A stretch of DNA of 5,367 nucleotides from Pseudomonadota bacterium (GTDB taxonomy: Bacteria > Pseudomonadota > Alphaproteobacteria > Sphingomonadales > Sphingomonadaceae): NCBI GenBank assembly GCA_023426225.1, contig JAFABD010000239.1:1-5367 (forward strand), given 5' to 3'. Both the position numbers and the translations under genes were made by a program. Below, in pieces: positions 1 to 5,367 of this stretch (its first letter is position 1; every line of letters starts with the position of its first letter). Below the pieces are notes generated by a model, which made no database searches, was not told the DNA's origin, and saw only the letters and a list, made by a program, of their open reading frames with translations.

Positions 1-552
1 GGGCAGATCCGCGTCCAGATGCTCGCCGATTCGCGCCGCATCACGCTGCTGCGCGGCGAGGCGCGCTTCGTCGTCGCGCCCGATCATCGCCGCCCCTTCG
101 TCGTCCAGTCGGGGCGCGCCTTCGCGCAGGCGACCGGGACGATCTACACCGTCGCGCGCGCCGGGGCGCAGGGCGGCGCAGTCAGCGTCCAGCGCGGCAG
201 CGTGCTCGTCTGGGCGGGCGACGAGCGCGACCAGGCGGTGCTGCTCCATGCCGGCGACCGGATGACGCTCGAACCGCACCCCGCCGTCGCGTCGTCGCCG
301 GCCCCGGCGCCGCTGCCCTCGCCCGCACTCGCCCAGTTCGCGTTCGACGACGTGCCGATCGCGACCGCGGTGCGCCGCTTCAACCGCGTCAACCGCGTCC
401 GGATCCGCGTCGACGATCCCGCGATCGGCGCCGCGACCGTGGTCGGTCTGTTCCGCGCCAACGAACCCGAACGCTTCGCCGCAGCGGCGGCGGCGGTCGC
501 GGGCGGCTGCGTGACGCATCGCGCCGACACGATCGTGATCGGCCCCTGCTGA
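1..552 (+). CDS. FecR-family anti-sigma/signal-transduction protein, C-terminal part (5' partial)
   Basis: The reading frame is open from base 1 to the TGA at 550-552, so this is the 3' end of a gene that starts outside the window. The first ~95 visible residues match the FecR periplasmic domain: RITLLRGEARFVVAPD, then RPFVVQSGRAFAQATGTIYTVAR (the usual 'rPF.V ... v.a.GT.F.V' core), then a 'V.RGSVLVWAGD' turn and an 'L.AGDRMTL' strand. A Pro/Ala-rich linker (about 280-330) leads to a C-terminal STN/DUF4974-like domain (about 337-549) with the pattern FAFDDVPIATAVRRFNRVN...VVGLFRANEPERF. FecR proteins normally span the inner membrane, sense a TonB-dependent receptor and control an ECF sigma factor. 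The sigma gene would be expected upstream, outside the window. The usual partner TonB receptor does not follow: a hairpin and a convergent gene do. Family assignment is firm; the signal sensed is unknown. Confidence 0.85.
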   Translation, partial: GQIRVQMLADSRRITLLRGEARFVVAPDHRRPFVVQSGRAFAQATGTIYTVARAGAQGGAVSVQRGSVLVWAGDERDQAVLLHAGDRMTLEPHPAVASSPAPAPLPSPALAQFAFDDVPIATAVRRFNRVNRVRIRVDDPAIGAATVVGLFRANEPERFAAAAAAVAGGCVTHRADTIVIGPC

Positions 553-553
553 A

Positions 554-581
554 CCCCCGCGGCGGCACGCCGCCGCCGGGG
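554..581. terminator. GC-rich hairpin between convergent genes, probable bidirectional terminator
   Basis: Immediately after the FecR stop codon (550-552) and 9 bases before the M1 peptidase stop (591-593) lies a near-perfect inverted repeat. GCGGCGG at 559-565 pairs with CCGCCGC at 570-576 around a CACG loop. After one C/C mismatch the stem continues with CCCC (554-557) against GGGG (578-581). No T-run follows on either strand, so it is not a textbook intrinsic terminator. Its exact placement between two convergent stops still makes transcription termination or 3'-end protection on both sides the best reading. Confidence 0.6.
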
Positions 582-590
582 GCAGGCATG

Positions 591-2588
591 TCAGCCCGCG
601 CTCGCCGCCAGGCTGTCGTTGCTCCGGTCGCGGTCGGGAATGCGGTGTTCGGGGTCCAGCGTCGCGCGCACCACGGTCTTGCCCGGCGCGATCGTGATCG
701 TCGTCGCCGCCTGCCGGATCCAGCTTTCGGCGGGCAGGCGATAGTCGGTCCGGCTGCCGTCGGCAAAGGCGACACGCAGCGTCACCGGCATCACCAGCCG
801 GTCGCGGCTGGCGATGGTGATCGCGGTGCCCCGGGCGCGGTCGCCGCCCACCGGCGCGATCTTCTCCACCGCCAGGTCGAGCGTCCAGTTGTTCGCGTAC
901 CAGCCGCGCCACCACCAGCTCAGATCCTCGCCCGCCTCGCTTTCCATCGCGCGAAAGAAGTCGGCGGGCTTGGGATGCTTGAACGCCCAGGCGGCGGTAA
1001 AGCGGCGGAACGCCGGGTCGAACCGCGCCGGCCCCAGGATCTCCTCGCGCAGCAGCTTCAGCCCCAGCGCCGATTTGAAATAGGTGACGGCGTGGCGGTA
1101 TTTCTCGGTCACCGTGTCGGCGCGGCTCAGGATCGGCGGCGCGGCGGGGTCGGCGAGCACCGGCAGGATCTCGTCCACCGGATTGCCGCCGCCGCGCGCG
1201 AATTCGCTGTCGCGCTTGGGGCCGTATTCGCCATGGTTGAAATCGTCCGATTCATACACGTCGATGAACGTGTTGAAGCCCTCGTCCATCCACGCGTCGC
1301 GCCGCTCGTCAAAGCCGACGATCATCGGATACCAGTTGTGGCCGATCTCGTGCGCGGTGATCCAGAACAGGTCCTTGCCCGCGTCGTCGATCCCGTCGAA
1401 CACGATGCCGGGATATTCCATGCCGCTGGCCGGCCCCGCGATGTTGATCGCGGCGGGCCAGGGATAGGGATACCAGCGCTTCGAGAAATTCTCGACCGCG
1501 TCCTTCAGATATTCGGTCGATCGGCCCCAGCGGTCGCGCCCCTGGCTCTCGGCGGGATAGAGCGACATCGCCAGCGCCGACTTGCCGTCGGGCAGGTTGA
1601 TCCGCGCGGCGTCCCACGCAAACACCGGCGACGCGCTGAACGCCACGTCGCGTGTGTTCTTCATGCGGAAATGCCAGGTCAGCGTGCCGTCGCGCTGCGG
1701 CCGGCTGGCGGGGTCGGCGATTTCGGACGGCGCGCGGATCGCCACCGTCGCGTCGCTGGTGCGCGCCTTTTCCAGCCGGGCGCGCTGGGTGGCGGTCAGC
1801 ACCGCTTCGGGGTTCACCAGCTCGCCCGATCCGGCGACCAGCATCGTGCTCGCCACCGTCACCCAGTAATCGAAGTCGCCATATTCGAGGTAGAATTCCT
1901 GCGCGAGGTACGGCAGCGTGTCCCACCCGCGCACATCGTCATACACCGCCATGCGCGGATACCATTGGGCGAGGTCATAGATCGGGCCGTCCTTGGCCTT
2001 GCCCCAGGCCATCCGGCCGCCCCATTCGCCGGGGATGGTGAAATGATACTGGATGCGCAACGTCACCGCTGCGCCCTTGGCGGCCAGCGGCGCGGGCAGG
2101 TCCACCCGCATCCGCGTGTCGTCGATCAGCGTGGCGACGGGGACGAACGCGCCCTTGCCGGTCGCCACCTCGACGCGGTCGATGACGAAGCCCTCGGTCG
2201 ATGCCGGCCGCGCGCGTCCGCCGGCAAAGCCGCCGCGGCTGTCGGCGCGGTACAGGTTCTGGTCGAGCTGCAGCCACAGCACGGTCAGCGTGTCGGGGCT
2301 GTTGTTGGTGTAGTGGATCTCCGCGGTCGCGCGCAGCGCCGGGCCGCCCTGTTCGTCCAGCGTCGCGTGGATGCGGTAATCGGCGCGGTTCTGCCAATAG
2401 GCGGGACCGGGCAGGCCGTTCGCCGAGCGATAGCCGTTGACCGGCTGCCCCATGTCGAACGGCGCAAAGGTCTCGCGCGGCGAATAGCTCTGCGCCATCG
2501 CCGCGGCGGGAAGCCCGCCCAGCATCAGTGCGGCGGCGGCGCGGCGCATGATGCGGTGCGCGCGCAAATGACGATCCGAAAGCGACAT
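591..2588 (-). CDS. Secreted M1-family zinc metallopeptidase (aminopeptidase-like)
   Basis: Predicted 665-residue exported protease. The zinc site is intact: HEIGHNW (His413, Glu414, His417; bases 1338-1352 encode HEIGH) and, exactly 18 residues after the second His, Glu436 in WMDEGFNTF. About 20 residues upstream, GMEYPG (389-394) occupies the place of the GxMEN exopeptidase motif. A Tyr near 497 (TEKYRHAVTYFK) is the likely transition-state Tyr. The N-terminal half resembles the beta-rich M1 domain. After the catalytic domain (ending near WWWRGWYANNW) comes a short beta domain ending in PDRDRSNDS. The ATG at 2588 is chosen because a GGAG box lies 9 bases upstream; a TTG at 2660 would extend the frame and an ATG at 2549 lacks a ribosome site. 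Residues ~14-32 (MRRAAAALMLGGLPAAAMA) look like a signal peptide cleaved at AMA|Q, so the enzyme should act in the periplasm or outside the cell. Substrate is unknown. Confidence 0.9.
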   Translation of the reverse strand: MSLSDRHLRAHRIMRRAAAALMLGGLPAAAMAQSYSPRETFAPFDMGQPVNGYRSANGLPGPAYWQNRADYRIHATLDEQGGPALRATAEIHYTNNSPDTLTVLWLQLDQNLYRADSRGGFAGGRARPASTEGFVIDRVEVATGKGAFVPVATLIDDTRMRVDLPAPLAAKGAAVTLRIQYHFTIPGEWGGRMAWGKAKDGPIYDLAQWYPRMAVYDDVRGWDTLPYLAQEFYLEYGDFDYWVTVASTMLVAGSGELVNPEAVLTATQRARLEKARTSDATVAIRAPSEIADPASRPQRDGTLTWHFRMKNTRDVAFSASPVFAWDAARINLPDGKSALAMSLYPAESQGRDRWGRSTEYLKDAVENFSKRWYPYPWPAAINIAGPASGMEYPGIVFDGIDDAGKDLFWITAHEIGHNWYPMIVGFDERRDAWMDEGFNTFIDVYESDDFNHGEYGPKRDSEFARGGGNPVDEILPVLADPAAPPILSRADTVTEKYRHAVTYFKSALGLKLLREEILGPARFDPAFRRFTAAWAFKHPKPADFFRAMESEAGEDLSWWWRGWYANNWTLDLAVEKIAPVGGDRARGTAITIASRDRLVMPVTLRVAFADGSRTDYRLPAESWIRQAATTITIAPGKTVVRATLDPEHRIPDRDRSNDSLAASAG

Positions 2589-2597
2589 GCGGATGAA

Positions 2598-2601
2598 CTC
2601 C
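2598..2601 (-). promoter_or_regulatory. Ribosome binding site deciding the M1 peptidase start
   Basis: On the minus strand GGAG stands 9 bases before the ATG at 2586-2588. The next in-frame ATG (2547-2549) is preceded by a purine-poor CG-rich stretch with no such box. This supports the longer signal-peptide n-region MSLSDRHLRAHRI. Confidence 0.55.
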
Positions 2602-2696
2602 GGTTGTTGGCGACCCCGTTGCCCGACTCGATCCGGCGAGCATTGTCCAAGCCTTAGCAAGCCCGGCCCGAACGTCGATAGCGTCGCCGTGCGCCT

Positions 2697-3678
2697 TCAT
2701 GTCGCGGTTGCGGGACATCCCGGCCCGGCGCCCAGCCCTGCCAACGTTGCCTGCACCGCATCCGCCAGCGGCGTGTGCGGTTCGGCGCCCAGCCATGCCG
2801 CCAGCCGCCGGTTGTCGAGGCGCAGCGGCCGCTGCCACAGATACCGCATCTCCATCAGCTCGCGCGGCGTCGTCGCGAACAGGCTCGCCAGCCGCAATTG
2901 CCACCATGGCAGCCGCCGGACGGGGACCGCCGGGGCACCCAGCGCGGTCGCGATCGCCGTCACCATCTGCGTGCCGTCGGCGTCCCAATGCCCGTCCATG
3001 TGAAAGCGCGCAAAGTCGGGGAGGGGCGGCCCCTCGATCAGTCTCGCCATCGTCTCGGCGACGTCGGGCAGGTACGCCCATTGGTGGCCGATGCCCGCCC
3101 GGCCGGTTGCGGATCGCCCGCGGCCGCGTGCCCGGCGTAATCAGCGCCTGTCCGAACCAGTTGTTCGCGGCGCCGGGGCCGAAATAATCGCCGGCGCGGA
3201 CGATCAGCACGCGGGCGTGCCCCGCGGCGGCGGCGTCCTCCAGCCGGCGCTCCAGCATCACGCGGATCGCGCCCTTGCGCGTCGTCGGCTGCTGGGGCGC
3301 CGCCTCGCCGATCGGCCCGGCAATGTCGGGGGCATAGTTATAGACAGTGCCCGGCAGGACGATGCGCGCGCCCGTCTCGCGCGCTGCGGCCAGGCTGTTG
3401 TCGAGCATCGGCAGCACCAGCCGGTCCCAGTCGCGATAACCCGGCGGATTGACCGCATGGACGATCAGCGTCGCGCCCCGTGCGGCGGCGCGCACCGCGC
3501 CCGCGTCCATCGCGTCGCCTGCGATCGTCTCGCATGTCGACGCCAGCGCCCCGGGCCGCCGCGTCAACGCGCGGACGCGCCACCCGCCGGCGCGCAGCCG
3601 CCGCAGCATCGCGCCGCCGATCCCGCCGGTCGCGCCCAGGATCAATGCCGTCCGTTCCGTCGCCGTTGGTTCCGTCAT
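2697..3678 (-). pseudogene. NAD(P)-binding epimerase/dehydratase-like protein, frameshifted
   Basis: The gene reads in two frames. From the ATG at 3678 the first ~191 residues form a Rossmann domain: ALILGATGGIGG carries the GxxGxxG dinucleotide loop (Gly15, 18, 21), followed by VRALTRRP, the acidic step GDAMD, VHAVNPPGY, VLPGTVYNYAP and RAGDYFGPGAANNWF. After AIRN (Asn at 3106-3108) family-like sequence stops. It resumes from base 3092 one frame away as IGHQWAYLPDVAETMARLIEG...FHMDGHW and runs to the TGA at 2697-2699. Thirteen bases separate the two good segments, so one extra base or two missing bases breaks the frame. Reconstructed length is about 326 residues, normal for extended-SDR/NAD-epimerase relatives. 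I see no standard YxxxK pair, so the reaction is unknown. The start is fixed by GGAGG five bases before the ATG. It is divergent from the LysR gene, its probable regulator. Sequencing error is an alternative to a true pseudogene. Confidence 0.8.
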
Positions 3679-3683
3679 CGTCG

Positions 3684-3688
3684 CCTCC
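3684..3688 (-). promoter_or_regulatory. Ribosome binding site of the NAD(P)-binding protein gene
   Basis: Minus-strand GGAGG lies five bases before the ATG at 3676-3678. An in-frame ATG at 3688-3690 overlaps this box and has no Shine-Dalgarno of its own, and the in-frame TTG at 3729 lies far upstream. The 3678 start is therefore preferred and gives MTEPTATERTALILGATGG. Confidence 0.6.
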
Positions 3689-3735
3689 ATCCGTTCGATG
3701 GGGAGGCAGATGCCGTGCGGCCGGCTCAACGGAAA

Positions 3736-3763
3736 TTGCCGAAATGGGAATATCGGCTATACG
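3736..3763 (+). promoter_or_regulatory. Candidate sigma-70-type promoter of the LysR gene
   Basis: TTGCCG at 3736-3741 and TATACG at 3758-3763 are separated by 16 bases, each matching four of six consensus positions. The expected transcription start, about 7 bases after the -10 box, falls at 3770-3771, on the A of the proposed LysR ATG. This would make the mRNA leaderless, consistent with the lack of any Shine-Dalgarno before ATG 3771 or 3780. It is read by eye in a GC-rich background where these AT-rich boxes stand out. Confidence 0.4.
3738..3757. promoter_or_regulatory. Inverted repeat, candidate LysR-family operator
   Basis: GCCGA (3738-3742) and TCGGC (3753-3757) are perfect inverted arms; one step in, AT (3744-3745) pairs with AT (3750-3751). 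The repeat fills the space between the candidate -35 and -10 boxes of the LysR gene, and lies about 60 bases upstream of the divergent gene's start. LysR regulators typically bind such dyads in divergent promoters, repress their own gene and control the neighbour. The assignment rests on position and symmetry only. Confidence 0.4.
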
Positions 3764-3770
3764 TATTTCG

Positions 3771-4664
3771 ATGAGCAGCATGCCGAGTTGGGACGTCTAT
3801 CGCAGTTTCGCGGCGGTGCTGCGCGAAGGGTCGTTGTCGGGCGCTGCCCGGCGGCTGGGGCTGACGCAACCCAGCATCGCGCGCCACATCGACGCGCTCG
3901 AGGCGGCGCTCGGCGGGACGCTGTTCGTGCGGACGCCGCGCGGCCTGTCGCCGACCGATCGCGCCGAGGCGCTGCGCCCGCATGCCGATGCGCTTGTCGC
4001 CGCGGCCGAGGCATTGCTGCGCACCGGAACCGGGCGCCCCGACGCGGTCCATGGCGTCGTCCGGATCAGCGCCAGCCAGGCGGTCGGGGTGATGCACCTT
4101 CCGCCGATCCTCACCGGGCTGCGCCGCGCGCATCCCGGCCTGGTGATCGAACTCGTCCTCTCCGACGCGGTCGACGACCTGCTTCAGCGGCGCGCCGACA
4201 TCGCGGTGCGGATGGTCGAGCCTGCGCAACAGGCGCTCGTCGCGCGGCGGGTCGGGACGTTTCCGATCGGCTTCCACGCGCATCGCGACTATCTCGCCCG
4301 CCGCGGCACACCGGCGTCGCTCGCCGACCTGCGCGGGCACGACCTGATCGGCTTCGATCAGGAAACCCCCTTCATCCGCGCGGCCATGCGCCATCTGCCG
4401 GGGATCGACCGTTCGTGGTTCGCGCTGCGCGTCGACGGCGACGCCGCGCATTTCGCGGCGATCCGCGCCGGGTTCGGCATCGGCATCTGCCAGACGGCGA
4501 TCGCCGCGCGCTATCCCGCGCTCGTCCGCGTGCTGCCGGACGCGCTCGACCTGGCGCTGCCCGCCTGGATCGTGATGCATGAGGATCTGCGCCACGGCGC
4601 GCGCTACCGCACCGTGTTCGACGCGCTGGCGCGGGGGCTCGGCGCGGTCGCGGTCCGGGGCTGA
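3771..4664 (+). CDS. LysR-family transcriptional regulator
   Basis: A 297-residue protein, the standard LysR length. Residues ~7-65 form the winged helix-turn-helix: WDVYRSFAAVLREGSLSGAARRLGLTQPSIARHIDALEAALGGTLFVRTPRGLSPT, with the recognition helix at TQPSIARHIDALE. A linker helix follows. From about residue 92 (VVRISASQAVGVMHLPPIL) to the end lies the two-lobed periplasmic-binding-like effector domain, including the DLLQRRADIAVRM and HFAAIRAGFGIGICQTAIAARYPALVRVLPD stretches typical of the family. It should act in the cytoplasm as a DNA-binding tetramer. The gene is divergent from the frameshifted NAD(P)-binding gene, its most likely target. Start choice is uncertain: ATGs at 3744, 3771 and 3780 are in frame. 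3771 is preferred because the candidate promoter would begin transcription there and the 3744 start would bury the operator-like repeat in the coding region. The inducer is unknown. Confidence 0.92.
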   Translation: MSSMPSWDVYRSFAAVLREGSLSGAARRLGLTQPSIARHIDALEAALGGTLFVRTPRGLSPTDRAEALRPHADALVAAAEALLRTGTGRPDAVHGVVRISASQAVGVMHLPPILTGLRRAHPGLVIELVLSDAVDDLLQRRADIAVRMVEPAQQALVARRVGTFPIGFHAHRDYLARRGTPASLADLRGHDLIGFDQETPFIRAAMRHLPGIDRSWFALRVDGDAAHFAAIRAGFGIGICQTAIAARYPALVRVLPDALDLALPAWIVMHEDLRHGARYRTVFDALARGLGAVAVRG

Positions 4665-4684
4665 TCGCGGCGCGTGGCGGGGCA

Positions 4685-4701
4685 GGGGCGATGGCCGCCC
4701 C
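4685..4701. terminator. Short GC hairpin in the convergent LysR/alpha-galactosidase gap
   Basis: GGGGCG (4685-4690) and CGCCCC (4696-4701) form a six-pair stem with a five-base loop, inside the 40-base gap between the LysR stop (4662-4664) and the minus-strand stop at 4705-4707. No T-run follows. Position between convergent genes suggests a two-way terminator, but such hairpins arise easily at this GC content. Confidence 0.35.
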
Positions 4702-4704
4702 CGC

Positions 4705-5240
4705 TCAGTCCCCCACGCGCGTCAGCACGAACCCCATGCCCTGAAAGTCGCCGCGCAGCGTCACGTCGACGCCGTGGCGCATCCAATAGGCGCCGCTCGC
4801 GCGTTCGGGGACGGTGGCGGGAAGCGGCTGGCCGTCCATCGTCTCGATGCGATAGCGCGCCTCGGCGTCGAGCCCGCGCAGCGCGATCGCCGCCATCGTG
4901 TCGAGCTTGTGCGTCGATCCGACGAGCGTGAACAGCGCCGCCTGGCGCCGGTCGGGTGCGACGTACAGCGTCGTCCAGCGCGCATCGGCGTCGCTCGGCC
5001 GGTTGAGGCGATAGAGCGCGCCCGTCTGCACCGTCGTGCGGATGCGCTTGTACGTCTCGACATAACGCCGCGCGATCGCGAATTCGTTGTCGGTCCATTT
5101 GTTCAGGTTGGTGCCGATGCCCAGCCCGCCCTGCATCGCCGACAGGAAGCGGAAGGCCAGCGTCGTGCGCCGCCCGTTGACCCAGTTGGGGCTCTCGGTC
5201 ACCCACGCCATCATCGCTGCGGGGGCATAGGCCTGGCTAT
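4705..5240 (-). pseudogene. GH36 alpha-galactosidase, C-terminal remnant cut by an insertion element
   Basis: The minus-strand frame reads SQAYAPAAMMAWVTESPNWVNGR...LAFRFLSAMQGGLGIGTNLNKWTDNEFAIARRYVETYKRIRTTVQTGALYRL, then a beta-rich tail ending GMGFVLTRVGD. This is the end of the (beta/alpha)8 barrel and the C-terminal beta-sandwich of a glycoside hydrolase family 36 alpha-galactosidase (the HvSdvPN, saMqG.LGIG and YK.iR motifs). Enzymes of this family usually exceed 650 residues; only about 178 remain. Both catalytic Asp residues (nucleophile in the KWD motif, acid/base before the SPN motif) should lie upstream, so this piece cannot be active. Family-like sequence ends at about 5240, and three codons further the frame meets TGA at 5251-5253. 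The two ATGs at 5209-5214 are internal codons with no ribosome site. The missing part may lie beyond the inserted element, outside the window. The sugar substrate would be alpha-galactosides. Confidence 0.78.
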
Positions 5241-5367
5241 CCTGAATTATTCACCGCGGTGGGGGTGAAGGGTTGGCGGGAGTGGCGTAAGCGTTTGCTT
5301 TGCAGTAGGAAAATGGGTGTCTAGACCAGTCCTGCAGCGAGGCAAAAAATGCCACAGGCCACACCCG
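5241..5367 (+). mobile_element. Terminal part of an insertion sequence (possibly IS1380-like), continuing past the window
   Basis: At 5241 the alpha-galactosidase coding sequence ends abruptly and base composition changes to clearly lower GC with A-runs. The proposed end begins CCTGAATTATTCACC, contains overlapping palindromes, and after ~100 non-coding bases reaches a well-placed ribosome site and ATG pointing inward. That layout (terminal repeat, short leader, transposase start) is typical of an IS. The CCTG... end and leader recall IS1380-family elements from memory, which I cannot verify. The opposite end and any target duplication lie outside the window; CTAT or GCTAT (ending at 5240) would be the local copy if the target site is 4-5 bases. 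Confidence 0.6.
5349..5367 (+). CDS. Possible transposase start, first six codons only (3' partial)
   Basis: ATG at 5349-5351 is followed by codons for PQATP to the window edge. GAGG at 5339-5342 sits six bases upstream, the best plus-strand ribosome site in the window's right end. Placement ~108 bases inside the proposed IS end fits a transposase gene. Six codons cannot identify a family, so the call depends on the element being an IS. Confidence 0.4.

Noticed and set aside
588..2657. A 689-codon open frame on the plus strand, fully antisense to the M1 peptidase and nearly the same length.
   Set aside because: Its codons are the mirror of a GC-biased gene, which suppresses stops on the opposite strand. 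The translation is Arg/His/Val/Gly-rich without family motifs, while the minus strand has a complete, motif-bearing enzyme.
1975..2696. Continuation of the frame of the NAD(P)-binding gene past its frameshift, giving a long fusion-like protein that runs into the M1 gene.
   Set aside because: After about residue 195 the sequence is Arg/Ala/Gly low-complexity with no family resemblance, and the true frames of both genes are recognisable in the same DNA.
2597..2700. An ATG at 2698-2700 on the minus strand overlaps the stop of the NAD(P)-binding gene (ATGA) and opens a frame across the gap before the M1 gene.
   Set aside because: The product is unlike any family I know, has no clear ribosome site, and soon overlaps the M1 coding region out of frame. 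I also saw no convincing promoter in this 108-base gap.
3449..4582. Long plus-strand open frame overlapping the LysR gene in another frame, and a minus-strand frame at 3726-4595.
   Set aside because: Both are shadows of the LysR gene in GC-rich DNA, with Arg-rich translations lacking domains.
4579..5268. Plus-strand open frame across the alpha-galactosidase remnant.
   Set aside because: Antisense shadow; the minus strand carries clear GH36 motifs. It also runs across the IS junction, which a real gene would not.
5295..5325. Possible IS promoter: TTGCTT at 5295-5300 with TCTAGA at 5320-5325.
   Set aside because: The spacing of 19 is long and the -10 match is weak; not strong enough to list as a feature.
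1..5367. Search for tRNA, rRNA, riboswitch, CRISPR array, long tandem repeats or phage genes.
   Set aside because: None seen on either strand by eye; nearly all DNA is covered by the genes described, and the gaps are too short.

Overview
The window is very GC-rich (roughly 70 percent by eye) and its coding strands carry strong G/C third-position bias. Its gene content is a FecR-type anti-sigma regulator with an STN-like C-terminal domain, a secreted M1-family metallopeptidase, a LysR regulator divergent from a Rossmann-fold NAD(P)-binding protein, and a family 36 alpha-galactosidase remnant. This suggests an alphaproteobacterium of the Sphingomonas type. That placement is inferred from composition and family recall, not from a marker gene.

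Layout, left to right. (1) 1-552, plus strand: the 3' part of a FecR-like gene whose start lies outside the window. (2) 554-581: a strong GC hairpin between convergent stop codons, a probable bidirectional terminator. (3) 591-2588, minus strand: a complete exported M1 zinc metallopeptidase with an intact HExxH-x18-E site. (4) 2697-3678, minus strand: an NAD(P)-binding epimerase/dehydratase-like gene carrying one frameshift at 3093-3105. (5) 3679-3770: a short divergent promoter region with an inverted repeat between plausible -35 and -10 boxes. (6) 3771-4664, plus strand: a complete LysR-type regulator, possibly translated from a leaderless mRNA. (7) 4665-4704: a small convergent gap with a GC hairpin. 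(8) 4705-5240, minus strand: the last ~178 codons of a GH36 alpha-galactosidase, cut off abruptly. (9) 5241-5367: lower-GC sequence that looks like one end of an insertion sequence, with what may be the first codons of its transposase at 5349.

Functional links are limited. The LysR gene and the divergent NAD(P)-binding gene form the classic regulator-target pair, but the target reads as broken (or mis-sequenced). The M1 peptidase has its own ribosome binding site and sits about 100 bases behind that gene. The alpha-galactosidase remnant and the FecR gene may be leftovers of nutrient-uptake loci, but nothing here ties them together.

I found no convincing previously undescribed system. The points most worth a second look are the frameshift, the IS-severed alpha-galactosidase, the operator-like repeat in the LysR promoter, and the IS terminus with nested palindromes.
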